Shown: positions 1 to 5,969, counted from the stretch's first letter. The stretch is 9,329 nt of DNA from Chloroflexota bacterium (GCA_022574265.1 JACZSI010000064.1:1-9329); one strand, 5' to 3'. Notes: a model not told the origin generated them from the letters alone. Translations and numbers: made by a program.

Positions 1-31
1 CGACGTCATCTAATAGGGGAGCGCGTACACA

Positions 32-47
32 GAGCCGATAGCGGCTC
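32..47. other. Small inverted repeat upstream of the zinc-ribbon gene
   Basis: GAGCCG-ATAG-CGGCTC is a perfect 6-bp inverted repeat with a 4-nt spacer, about 58 nt before the zinc-ribbon start. It could be a leader hairpin, an operator or the end of an upstream gene's terminator. Nothing in the window decides between these, and I see no convincing promoter in positions 1-95. Confidence 0.3.
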
Positions 48-104
48 AAGCGCGTAGTTCCCGGTGAGGTAGGTTGAAGGGTCGGTGGGAGAGAGGTGAA
101 GGAG

Positions 105-281
105 ATGATGCTGCTGAGAGCTTGCCCGCGCTGCGGTGGTGACCTGCACGTCACTGAGGACGTGTATGGGTCCTTCAACCAGTGCATGCAGTGCGGTCAT
201 ATCCAAGACCTGCCTGATGTGCGCGTGACGGCGAGCGTCAAGCGAGTGACGGCGAAGGCCAAGGACAACGTAGCGGCGTAG
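105..281 (+). CDS. Small zinc-ribbon protein, function unknown
   Basis: This encodes a 58-residue protein with two Cys pairs, CPRC (Cys7, Cys10) and CMQC (Cys27, Cys30). They should bind one structural zinc as a rubredoxin-like or zinc-ribbon knuckle. The tail is short and basic (residues about 38-58). There is no signal peptide or membrane segment, so it is probably cytoplasmic. I chose ATG 105 because GAGGTGA at 93-99 is a near-perfect Shine-Dalgarno 5 nt upstream. A GTG at 96 is in frame and would add three residues, but it lies inside that Shine-Dalgarno. A stop at 75-77 rules out a longer form. It is followed by a strong hairpin and a convergent gene, so it is probably monocistronic. Similar small CPxCGG proteins occur in Chloroflexota genomes as I recall them. 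The role (nucleic-acid or protein binding) is unknown. Confidence 0.75.
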   Translation: MMLLRACPRCGGDLHVTEDVYGSFNQCMQCGHIQDLPDVRVTASVKRVTAKAKDNVAA

Positions 282-302
282 GCCGAGACCGAACGAGTGC
301 GT

Positions 303-336
303 GAGAAGCGCCCCGCCGGCCGGCGGGGCGCTTCTT
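303..336. terminator. Strong hairpin terminator between convergent genes
   Basis: Positions 305-334 are a perfect 30-bp palindrome: 15-nt arms starting GAAGCGCCCC with no fixed loop, extended one more pair by A304-T335. On the + strand it is followed by a broken T-rich run (TTCGTTTCG). It begins 23 nt after the zinc-ribbon stop and ends 9 nt before the stop of the convergent DUF309 gene, so it may serve both directions. The T-tract is weak, so the termination strength is inferred. Confidence 0.75.
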
Positions 337-344
337 CGTTTCGT

Positions 345-806
345 CTAGCGCGTAGGTGCGGGGGCGGGCCGTATCGTTGGATACGGCGGCTTCCGCGCGT
401 CCGGCGCTTCGAGCCAGGCGCTGACGCCGTCGTGCAGCGCCTGCACGTCGAGCCCGGCGAACGCAGGCTTGAACGGCGCGAGGTAGGCCAGCGCGTCGGT
501 CAGCAGCTTCGCGGCGCCGCGGGGGTTGGCGCGCCGCGCGTGCTCGAAGCCCGCCCCGAGCTTGGTGAGCGCCAGGCAGAAGAGCCGCTCGGGATACGCG
601 ACGCGGCGCCAGAGCGCCTCCCAGGTCTCGTGGCTCGCGAAGAAGTCGCTGTGGTTGAACTCATCGACTCCCCGGACGAGATCGGCGCTCGCCCGGACGA
701 CGGCGCCATCGCCGACGGCCCCTTCGCGGCTGACGTGCGCGAGCCAGCGGCGGTCCAGCGCGGGCCGCTCCCCCGGAGCGCCGCGCTGCGGTGGGGGCTG
801 CGTCAC
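345..806 (-). CDS. DUF309 family protein
   Basis: This encodes 153 residues with the DUF309 signature FNHSDFFASHETWEALW at about residues 50-67. In this family that pattern (F-N-x3-[FY]-F-x2-H-E-x2-E-x2-W) lies in a small all-helical domain. Helical sequence follows through about residue 115 (LFCLALTKLGAGFEHARR and GAAKLLTDALAYL). The biochemical role of the family is not established. The ends are proline- and arginine-rich and probably disordered. The start used is a GTG at 806 without a clear Shine-Dalgarno. The conserved domain begins only near residue 40, so the true start could be further in. No membrane segment is visible. It lies on the same strand as the ccm operon but 418 nt downstream, so it is probably a separate unit. 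Confidence 0.7.
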   Translation of the reverse strand: MTQPPPQRGAPGERPALDRRWLAHVSREGAVGDGAVVRASADLVRGVDEFNHSDFFASHETWEALWRRVAYPERLFCLALTKLGAGFEHARRANPRGAAKLLTDALAYLAPFKPAFAGLDVQALHDGVSAWLEAPDARKPPYPTIRPAPAPTR

Positions 807-947
807 GCTTGCGCCCGACCGTTCATCCCGCGGCTCGCAGCGGGGGCGTGGTGGAGACCGGAAGCGTATGGGAGATCAACCGCTTTCCCTTTCATGGGTC
901 AAAGGCTATGCCCTTGTTCTTCGCCTGCCGCGGCGGTGGGCTGCCGT

Positions 948-980
948 CCGTTCGTACTTCGAGAGCCTCAGCACGAACGG
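948..980. repeat. REP-like palindrome
   Basis: CCGTTCGT (948-955) and ACGAACGG (973-980) are perfect 8-bp inverted arms around a 17-nt core that carries a further GAG/CTC pairing. A degenerate partner lies 155 bp away at about 1106-1137, keeping the core and the right arm. The core, with TTCGAGAGCCTCAGCACG and its mirror, resembles the dispersed extragenic palindromes I recall from many high-GC and Chloroflexota genomes. That resemblance is from memory. Confidence 0.6.
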
Positions 981-1194
981 GGGCTGTGGCCAGCCCTATC
1001 CTTCGCCCTGGATGAAGCGATCGCAAACCTCTGCAGCCCTACTCCTTACGGGTCAAGGGCTGTGCCCTTGCTCTTCGCCAGGCGCGGCGCCGGGCTACCG
1101 TTTCATCCGTACTTCGAGAGCCTCAGCACGAACGGGGATCCGCCAAGCTCGATCCTTCGGTCTGGATGAAGGTGTGGCAAGGCTCCGCGGCGCT

Positions 1195-1224
1195 ACCCCT
1201 TATGGGTCAAGGGCTATGCCCTTG
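1195..1224 (-). terminator. Post-stop hairpin repeat behind ccmE (copy 1)
   Basis: Read on the minus strand, the TAG of ccmE is followed directly by CAAGGGC-ATA-GCCCTTG, a perfect 7-bp stem with a 3-nt loop. Then comes ACCC-ATAAG-GGGT, a second 4-bp stem. It has no T-tract. It is also the partial third unit of the upstream repeat array. It probably terminates or protects the 3' end of the ccm operon transcript. The function is inferred from position and from three sister copies behind other genes. Confidence 0.55.
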
Positions 1225-1698
1225 CTAGGCGGAGGACGGGTCAGAGAGGTTGTCTACCTCGAGCGACTGGTACTTCGACGGACACTTGACGTAGACGCGG
1301 TCGGCCACGAAGAGGCGGCCGTCTTCGTACGTGCCGCCGAGGACGATCTCGGAGTGCGGGTTGAAGAAGAGGTCGGGTAGGACGCCGTCGTACGTGGCGT
1401 CCACCTGCACGCCGTTCTCGTGCAGCAGGAAGTTGGCGAGGGTGGAGGTCCCGCCCTCCCGGACGAAGCTGCCCTCGACGAGCTTGCCCTTGACCTGCAC
1501 GGCCTGGGCTGCCGAGGGACCGAGCTCGACGAGCTCGTCCACGGTCAGGTAGAAGGACTGCGCGCTCTCGAAGGCGGTGTAGCTGAAGTAGCCGAACGCC
1601 GCCAGCATGACGGCGACGACGATCGCCAGCTTGCGTCCGCGGGTGAGGACGCTCGCGCTGGCGGGGCTTCGGGAGGGCTCGGCTGGCGTGTATCGCAT
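1225..1698 (-). CDS. ccmE: CcmE heme chaperone, Cys-type (CxxxY)
   Basis: This is a periplasm-facing heme chaperone of cytochrome c maturation, which takes heme from CcmC/D and passes it to the CcmF ligase. The protein has 157 residues, close to the family's usual length. A short cytoplasmic tail is followed by one membrane anchor (about residues 24-42) and then the OB-fold beta domain (about 50-140), with family features FYLTVDEL, VKGKLVEGSF, VDATYDGVLPDLF and GTYEDGRLFVADRVYVK. Where classical CcmE has HxxxY, this one reads CPSKY, so Cys139 replaces the heme-binding His and Tyr143 is kept. That is the mark of the variant Ccm* system described in Desulfovibrio and archaea. ATG 1698 lies 9 nt after the bicupin stop and has no Shine-Dalgarno, so translational coupling is likely. 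It is the last gene of the operon. Confidence 0.9.
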   Translation of the reverse strand: MRYTPAEPSRSPASASVLTRGRKLAIVVAVMLAAFGYFSYTAFESAQSFYLTVDELVELGPSAAQAVQVKGKLVEGSFVREGGTSTLANFLLHENGVQVDATYDGVLPDLFFNPHSEIVLGGTYEDGRLFVADRVYVKCPSKYQSLEVDNLSDPSSA

Positions 1699-1707
1699 GG
1701 CTGTGCG

Positions 1708-2811
1708 CTAACGGGCGCCGACGAACTCGCCCATCTTGGAATTGAGACCGCGCTTCTCGAGCTCTCCCTCGTACAGCTGGAGGATGCGTGGGTCCTCGTC
1801 CTGGTACTCGACCTGGTGGCCGCCGTCCTTCTCGGAGAGGTCCATGTTCTCGTAGCTGACCATCTTGGAGTCGAGGACGGGGTAGCGGGCGCCGCCGAAT
1901 CCGAAGACCAGGTACCGGGAGACGCCGCTCGAGACGTTGAAGTGCTGGTGGTACGTGGGGCCGTCGGGCGGTGCGTAGAGTGTGCCTGGCTTCCAGTCGA
2001 CGCGCCTGGCCTCGACGGGGTTCTCGCCCTCCTTCCAGAGCAGCGAGTAGCCCTCGCCCGTGACGCAGAAGATGTGGGCTCCGGCGTTGTGGGCGTGCGC
2101 CTTCTTGTACGTGCCCTGCTGGAACTCCGAGATGTGGCAGTGCATGGAGCTGTCGCCGAGCAGGAACTGGATGTTGTTCCCCGCCGCGCCCCTGGCCTTC
2201 CAGACCGGCAGCTGGAAGTTGACGAGGTCGGGCACGAAGTTCGTCTCCCACTGGTGCCGGCCCGGCTTGACCTCCCGGAACTCGCCCTCGCCCTCGTAGT
2301 AGCGGTCGGTTTCCGAGCGCTCGGGGAAGGTGAACGGGTTGTCGAAGATGAACTCTGGGCGGTGGAAGATGTTGAAGATGATGGGCAGGTCGGTGACGGC
2401 GGCGAGGCGCGCGGGCTCGGTCCCGGAGCCGTTGAAGATCTGGTGCTTGGCGTTCATCGGGATGCCGAAGATGGCGGTTGGCCCCCACTCGAAGGAGTGC
2501 TTCTTGCCGTTGGGGTCCTCGATGGTCGTGGCGCCGCGGCCGGAGATGACGTGCATGAGCTCGTCGTGCATGTGCTGCTCGGGCTTGAGCTCGCCGCCGG
2601 GCGGTATCTCGACGACGTAGGCGGAGAGGTAGTCGCTCTTGCCGGCGAGGTGCACGTAGGTGCCGAGCCCGCCCAATCGCTCCCACGGCTCGAGCGCGAT
2701 GGTGTGGCAGTCGACGGAATAAGCCTCGACGATGGGGATGCCCTCGGTTTTGATGAAGTCGCGGTACGGGAACACGCCGTAGTACGGGTTGAAGTCCATC
2801 TCGTCGCCCAT
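1708..2811 (-). CDS. Bicupin protein of unknown function within the ccm operon
   Basis: This 367-residue protein has two cupin domains. The N-terminal cupin (about 65-145) contains HMHDE (His80, His82, Glu84), ISGRG and a second motif with His123 and Asn127. The C-terminal cupin (about 220-305) contains HAHNAGAH (His239, His241, His246), VTGEG and HQHFN (His288, His290, Asn292). Both look able to bind a metal. In the second the usual Glu ligand is a His, as in all-His cupins. There is no signal peptide, so it is probably cytoplasmic. Homologues I recall are often named 'ethanolamine ammonia-lyase-activating protein', a label without clear experimental support. An oxygenase or isomerase role is equally possible. 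AGGGGG lies 6 nt before ATG 2811, and the ccmD-like gene ends 10 nt upstream. It is an unexpected member of a heme maturation operon. Confidence 0.8.
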   Translation of the reverse strand: MGDEMDFNPYYGVFPYRDFIKTEGIPIVEAYSVDCHTIALEPWERLGGLGTYVHLAGKSDYLSAYVVEIPPGGELKPEQHMHDELMHVISGRGATTIEDPNGKKHSFEWGPTAIFGIPMNAKHQIFNGSGTEPARLAAVTDLPIIFNIFHRPEFIFDNPFTFPERSETDRYYEGEGEFREVKPGRHQWETNFVPDLVNFQLPVWKARGAAGNNIQFLLGDSSMHCHISEFQQGTYKKAHAHNAGAHIFCVTGEGYSLLWKEGENPVEARRVDWKPGTLYAPPDGPTYHQHFNVSSGVSRYLVFGFGGARYPVLDSKMVSYENMDLSEKDGGHQVEYQDEDPRILQLYEGELEKRGLNSKMGEFVGAR

Positions 2812-2821
2812 GCGTAGCCCC

Positions 2822-3067
2822 CTACTTGTCGCGCTCGGCCAGCGTGCGCTGGAGGTCCTCGATGTCGCGCCGTAGCTCGCGGTTCTTGCGTCCGACGTAG
2901 AAGGCGTAGGCGAAGAAGCCCGCCCACGCCAGCGCGGTGCCGGCGAGCAGGAAGCCCAGGTTGCTCTCGCCAGGGGCGCTCTGCGGCGCGACGGCCGCGA
3001 GTGCGGTCAGCGGCACGGCGGCCGCGAGTACGGCCAGGGACGTGGCCACGGTGAGTCTCCTGATCAA
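2822..3067 (-). CDS. CcmD-like small membrane protein
   Basis: From a TTG at 3067 this gives 81 residues. It has a basic N-terminus (IRRL), then a hydrophobic segment ending near TALAA at residues 21-25, which could be a signal peptide. A second membrane helix (about 37-58) ends in AYAFYVGR, followed by a charged coiled-coil tail (59-79). The helix plus Arg/Glu-rich tail is the CcmD pattern. In the classical system CcmD helps release holo-CcmE from CcmC. I chose TTG 3067 because AGGAGG lies 9 nt upstream and the result is a proper n-region. A GTG at 3049 with AGGAG 7 nt upstream is an alternative. An ATG at 3106 overlaps ccmC and has no Shine-Dalgarno. Its place directly after ccmC supports the call. 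The N-terminal extra segment is unlike the short enterobacterial CcmD. Confidence 0.75.
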   Translation of the reverse strand: MIRRLTVATSLAVLAAAVPLTALAAVAPQSAPGESNLGFLLAGTALAWAGFFAYAFYVGRKNRELRRDIEDLQRTLAERDK

Positions 3068-3080
3068 CGTCGGTGTCCTC

Positions 3081-3794
3081 CTACCCCAAGCGCGCCCGCA
3101 GCTCATCGAGCGCCTGCTCGTTCGCTCGCTGTGCCGTGCGCTCGCGGAACAGGTATACGAACAGGAGCATGAACGTGAGCGTGCTGAAGTACAGCGTCGC
3201 CCGCATGCTCGATTCCAGGCTGCCGGTCTCCGCGAACGGCCCGGTGACGAGCTCCGGGTGCAGCGAGCGCCAGAGCTCCGCCGCGTAGTAGACGATGGGC
3301 ACGTCGACGAAGCCGACGATGCCGACGATGGCCGCCCAGCGGGCGCCCCGCTGCCGATCGGGAGCGTAGGCGCGCACCATGAGGTAGCCGATGTAGATGA
3401 GCCACAGGACGAAGGTCGTCGTCAGCTTGGCGTCCCAGACCCACCACGTGCCCCACACCGGCTTGGCCCAGATGGCGCCGGTGACCATCGCCACCGTGAG
3501 GAAGAGCATGCCGACCTCACCGGCGACGTACGCGCGGCGGTCCCAGACATCGGTACGCTTCACGAGGTAGGCGATGCTGGACACGAACACGATGAAGAAA
3601 GCGAGGAACCCGACCCAGACGGTCGGCACGTGGAAGTAGAAGAGGCGCTGCACGATGCCCATGACGCGCTCGGTGGGCACGTACGCGAAGATCAGGTACA
3701 GGTCCGCGAGGAGGAAGGCGGCGCCGACGAGGAGCAACGCGGGCTGGACGAGCCCCATCTTCGCGGGTGCGCGAGTCGTCTCAGCAGTCGCCAC
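3081..3794 (-). CDS. ccmC: CcmC heme exporter/transfer protein
   Basis: This inner-membrane heme-handling protein loads heme onto CcmE. It has 237 residues from the chosen start and six predicted membrane helices. It carries the tryptophan-rich WWD motif WGTWWVWDAKLT (about residues 114-125), and the two conserved heme-ligand histidines fit His55 in FYFHVPTVW and His179 in LWRSLHP. The open frame runs up to an ATG at 3896, deep inside ccmB. GTG 3794 is preferred because GAGGA lies 6 nt upstream and the length then fits the family. A GTG at 3800 would overlap the ccmB stop as GTGA. The gene sits 2 nt after ccmB and 13 nt before the ccmD-like gene, so co-transcription is near certain. Confidence 0.93.
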   Translation of the reverse strand: MATAETTRAPAKMGLVQPALLLVGAAFLLADLYLIFAYVPTERVMGIVQRLFYFHVPTVWVGFLAFFIVFVSSIAYLVKRTDVWDRRAYVAGEVGMLFLTVAMVTGAIWAKPVWGTWWVWDAKLTTTFVLWLIYIGYLMVRAYAPDRQRGARWAAIVGIVGFVDVPIVYYAAELWRSLHPELVTGPFAETGSLESSMRATLYFSTLTFMLLFVYLFRERTAQRANEQALDELRARLG

Positions 3795-3796
3795 AC

Positions 3797-4471
3797 TCAC
3801 TCCTCGAGCACGGATTCGAACGCCCAGGATGATAGCACAAGGAAGGCGATATCGAAGGCCAGCATCAGGCGCAGCCACTCCCCGACCTCCCGCCATCCAC
3901 CCCCCTCCAGGAGCAACGACGTGCTGGAAACCGCCGCGATGATGACGGGAAGCGTGACGGGCAGGAAGAGCAACGGCAGCAGCAGCTCTCGCGCCCGTGT
4001 TTGGACGGCGATCGCCGAGAAGAGCGTGCCGACCGCCGCCAGCCCCACCGTGGCGAGCACCGCCGTGGCGGCGAAGGGCAGCGAGAGGAACGAGAGGTCG
4101 TGGAGCACCACGAAGACCGGCAGCATCGCGGCCTCCACCACGATCATGAGCGTGAACGCTCCGGCCAGCTTGCCCAGGTAGATGGCCTCCCGCGGCACGG
4201 GCGCGAGCAGCAGCGCCTCCAGCGTGCCGCGGTCACGCTCGAGCACGAAGGTGCGGCCCATGCCGACGATGCCGGCGAAGATATAGGCGACCCAGGCGAT
4301 GCCCGGGCCGATGAGCGCGACGACCCGCGGCGCGGGGTCGAAGGTGAACTTGAAGATGAACGTGACGATGAGCGCGAAGACGAGCACGCCGAAGACCGTC
4401 TCCTTCGTGCGCGCCTCGACCGTGACGTCCTTCCAGTAGATGGCCATGGCGGCACGCAGGTAGGTGCTCAA
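3797..4471 (-). CDS. ccmB: CcmB, ABC-type heme exporter permease
   Basis: This is the membrane subunit that pairs with CcmA in the CcmAB transporter, whose ATP hydrolysis drives release of holo-CcmE from CcmCD. It has 224 residues, the family's usual length, and about six hydrophobic helices. Typical CcmB features are the N-terminal WKDVTVEARTKE, FVLERDRGTLEALLLAPVPR at about 76-95, and LLPLLFLPVTLPVIIA. The start is a TTG at 4471 that overlaps the ccmA stop as TTGA and has AGGTGG 4 nt upstream. The alternative ATG at 4447 lacks a Shine-Dalgarno and would remove conserved residues. It ends in TGA three bases before the ccmC start. Confidence 0.92.
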   Translation of the reverse strand: MSTYLRAAMAIYWKDVTVEARTKETVFGVLVFALIVTFIFKFTFDPAPRVVALIGPGIAWVAYIFAGIVGMGRTFVLERDRGTLEALLLAPVPREAIYLGKLAGAFTLMIVVEAAMLPVFVVLHDLSFLSLPFAATAVLATVGLAAVGTLFSAIAVQTRARELLLPLLFLPVTLPVIIAAVSSTSLLLEGGGWREVGEWLRLMLAFDIAFLVLSSWAFESVLEE

Positions 4472-5214
4472 GGCGCCACCTGATACTGGCGCGTGAGCAT
4501 CGCACGGACGTCCGCGGGAGTGACCTCGGCCGTTCTGCCCGAGAGCGCCACGCGGCCCTCGGCGAGCACGGCGATGCGGTCGGCCAAGCTGAGCCCACGC
4601 TCCATGCCGTGCGTCGTCATGACGACCGCGGCTCCGCCGTCGGTGACGGTCCGGACCAGCCGGTCGAGCATGGCTAGGCCGTCCACGTCGAGCCCGGTCT
4701 CGGGCTCGTCCAGCAGCAGGACCGACGGGCGGTGGAGCAGCGCACGCGCGATGGCCACGCGCTTCTGCATGCCGTTCGAGAGCCCGCGGACCCGGCGGTC
4801 CGCCCAGGCGCTCGCGCCCAGGTCGTCGAGCACCTCGGCGATGCGCGCCCGCGCGTCCCGCACCCCGTAGAGCCGCGCGAAGAAGGCAAGGTTCTCCGCG
4901 GCCGTCAGGTCGTCGTAGAGCAGCGGTTGGTGGGCGACGTAACCGACGATGGAGCGCGCCGCCGCCGCGTCCTTGGCGCGCTCGAAGCCGCCGACGGCGA
5001 CGGTGCCGGCGTCAGGCCGCACGAGGGAGGCGATGACGCGCAGCAGCGTGCTCTTGCCCGCGCCGTTGTGGCCGAGCACGGCGAGGGTCTCGCCCCACCC
5101 GACGCTCAGGTGGACGTCCACGAGCGCGCGCGTCGTGCCGAAGGTCTTCGAGAGTCCGGACACGGCGACGGCCATGGGGGGGCCGGGGGTGGCGGATGGC
5201 GGTGTTTCTTGCAT
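4468..5214 (-). CDS. ccmA: CcmA, heme exporter ATP-binding protein
   Basis: This is the cytoplasmic ATPase of the CcmAB complex. The 248 residues have all ABC motifs in order: Walker A GHNGAGKST (about 48-56), Q-loop Gln96 in VAHQPL, signature LSNGMQKR (145-152), Walker B VLLLDEP (165-171) and the H-loop His202 in TTHGM. The signature is LSNGM rather than LSGGQ, a shift seen among CcmA-like ATPases. The open frame extends to 5460, but that part lies opposite the divergent gene and is not protein-like. ATG 5214 is used. ATG 5175 would also keep the whole domain, and neither has a good Shine-Dalgarno. It is the first gene of the operon. Confidence 0.9.
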   Translation of the reverse strand: MQETPPSATPGPPMAVAVSGLSKTFGTTRALVDVHLSVGWGETLAVLGHNGAGKSTLLRVIASLVRPDAGTVAVGGFERAKDAAAARSIVGYVAHQPLLYDDLTAAENLAFFARLYGVRDARARIAEVLDDLGASAWADRRVRGLSNGMQKRVAIARALLHRPSVLLLDEPETGLDVDGLAMLDRLVRTVTDGGAAVVMTTHGMERGLSLADRIAVLAEGRVALSGRTAEVTPADVRAMLTRQYQVAP

Positions 5215-5236
5215 CCAGAGCCTGTCCAGAGCCTGT
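5215..5236. repeat. 11-bp tandem duplication abutting the ccmA start
   Basis: CCAGAGCCTGT occurs twice back to back (5215-5225 and 5226-5236) with no mismatch. On the minus strand the second unit ends directly at the ccmA ATG. It occupies the place of the ribosome binding site, which is otherwise unrecognisable. It may be a slippage product or a paired binding site. Confidence 0.7.
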
Positions 5237-5314
5237 CGGTGGGGCGTCGCCCCGGCCGTTAGTGTAGCGTGGAACCGCGCCCGGCCGGTGTCCGCCGGCC
5301 GCCTGGAGAGAACC
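5237..5314. promoter_or_regulatory. Divergent intergenic region between ccmA and the molybdoenzyme gene
   Basis: This must hold the promoters of both divergent units. Visible pieces are a GGGGC-GTC-GCCCC hairpin (5241-5253), a -10-like TACACT on the minus strand (5261-5266), and an inverted repeat CGGCCGG-TGTCCG-CCGGCCG (5282-5301). The last ends just before the GGAG Shine-Dalgarno at 5305-5308 of the + gene. I see no good -35 for either direction, so the promoter position is tentative. Confidence 0.35.
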
Positions 5315-5929
5315 GTGGAGATGCTGAGACAGATCGGGAACATGTTCGGCATGCGCAACATCCCCGAGGGGATGGAGGAGCGCGTGCCGCCGGGACAGTA
5401 CGTCACGCCGAAGATGCCGGTCATGAACCTCGGCTTCGCCCCCGACGTGCCGACGGCCACTTGGACGCTCCAGGTCTACGGTCGCGTCGAGGAGCAGGTG
5501 GAGCTCGATTGGGATGGGTTCCTGGCGCTCGCGCAGCAGGCCGAGACCGCCGATTTCCACTGCGTCACGCAGTGGAGCCGCCTCGACGTCGGGTGGGAGG
5601 GCGTGCCGGCCAGCGTCGTGCTGGACCTCGCGCGGCCGAAGCCGGATGCGCGGTTCGTGATGCTGCACTGCGCCGACGGCTACTCGACGAACGTCGACAT
5701 AACGGCGGTGCGCCAGCCGGACGTGCTGTTCGCGCACCGGCAGGACGGAGCGCCGCTGGCGAAGGCGCACGGGGCGCCCGTGCGGCTGGTCGTGCCGGCG
5801 CGCTACGGCTGGAAGAGCGCCAAGTGGGTGACGGGCGTGGAGCTGCTGACGGACGACGCGCCGGGCTACTGGGAGCGGAACGGCTACCACATGCGCGGCG
5901 ACCCGTGGGGCGAGGAGCGGTTCGGGTAG
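5315..5929 (+). CDS. Sulfite-oxidase-family molybdopterin protein
   Basis: This encodes a 204-residue protein of the oxidoreductase molybdopterin-binding (SUOX/YedY-like) fold. The likely Mo-ligating cysteine is Cys83 in FHCVTQWSRLDVGWEGV. Other family stretches are HCADGYSTNV (about 118-127), the pterin-contacting HGAPVRLVVPARYGWKSAKW (152-171) and the C-terminal GYWERNGYH. There is no Tat or Sec signal, no heme domain and no dimerisation domain, so it is a short cytoplasmic-looking form. The substrate cannot be told from sequence. GTG 5315 is chosen because GGAG sits 6 nt upstream. ATG 5321 directly abuts a GGAG and is less likely. The frame is open back to 4949, but that part is antisense to ccmA. 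It is divergent from the ccm operon. Confidence 0.87.
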   Translation: MEMLRQIGNMFGMRNIPEGMEERVPPGQYVTPKMPVMNLGFAPDVPTATWTLQVYGRVEEQVELDWDGFLALAQQAETADFHCVTQWSRLDVGWEGVPASVVLDLARPKPDARFVMLHCADGYSTNVDITAVRQPDVLFAHRQDGAPLAKAHGAPVRLVVPARYGWKSAKWVTGVELLTDDAPGYWERNGYHMRGDPWGEERFG

Positions 5930-5963
5930 CAACAAGGGCACGGCCCTTGACCCATAAAAGGGG
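5930..5963 (+). terminator. Post-stop hairpin repeat behind the molybdoenzyme gene (copy 2)
   Basis: TAG is followed by CAA and then CAAGGGC-ACG-GCCCTTG (5933-5949), a perfect 7-bp stem. It continues with ACCCATAAAAGGGG. It fills the 40-bp gap between this gene and the convergent anti-sigma gene, so it may act on both. The loop differs from the other copies while the stem is identical. Confidence 0.55.
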
Positions 5964-5969
5964 CGGGCG

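Larger units (their letters stand above)
807..1224. repeat. Gene-free stretch with a ~154-bp tandem repeat array
   Basis: No gene is supported in these 418 bases. A unit beginning TNANGGGTCAAGGGC recurs with GGGTC at 896, 1050 and 1204, exactly 154 bp apart each time. That gives two full units and the start of a third. Each full unit holds, in order: a CAAGGGC-N3-GCCCTTG hairpin (perfect at 1054-1070, one mismatch at 900-916); a CTTCGCC stretch; the block ACTTCGAGAGCCTCAGC followed by ACGAACGGGG; and a small CCTTC/GGATGAAG element. One base of indel within the unit shifts the middle block by 155. Single-base differences are scattered, so the duplication is not fresh. Positions 807-890 hold only a weak CCCGC/GCGGG inverted repeat. 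The promoter of the DUF309 gene should lie here but I cannot place it. Confidence 0.8.

Noticed and set aside
890..1224. CRISPR array
   Set aside because: The period is 154 bp, the 'spacers' are themselves similar between units, and no cas gene is present.
297..1380. Two long + strand frames over the DUF309 gene and the repeat array
   Set aside because: They cross the terminator, the antisense of a DUF309 signature and the tandem repeats. Their coding appearance comes from GC bias and repetition.
1420..2817. A 465-codon open frame on the + strand opposite ccmE and the bicupin
   Set aside because: It is antisense to two genes with clear family motifs. Its composition (Val/Leu/Glu/Asp-rich, no domain) is that of a high-GC mirror frame.
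2937..4181. A 414-codon + strand open frame opposite ccmD/C/B
   Set aside because: The opposing strand encodes CcmC and CcmB with diagnostic motifs. This frame is Arg/His/Asp-rich and lacks any recognisable fold.
4949..5314. N-terminal extension of the molybdopterin protein back to 4949
   Set aside because: That segment is antisense to ccmA and has no signal peptide or known domain. A Shine-Dalgarno places the start at 5315.
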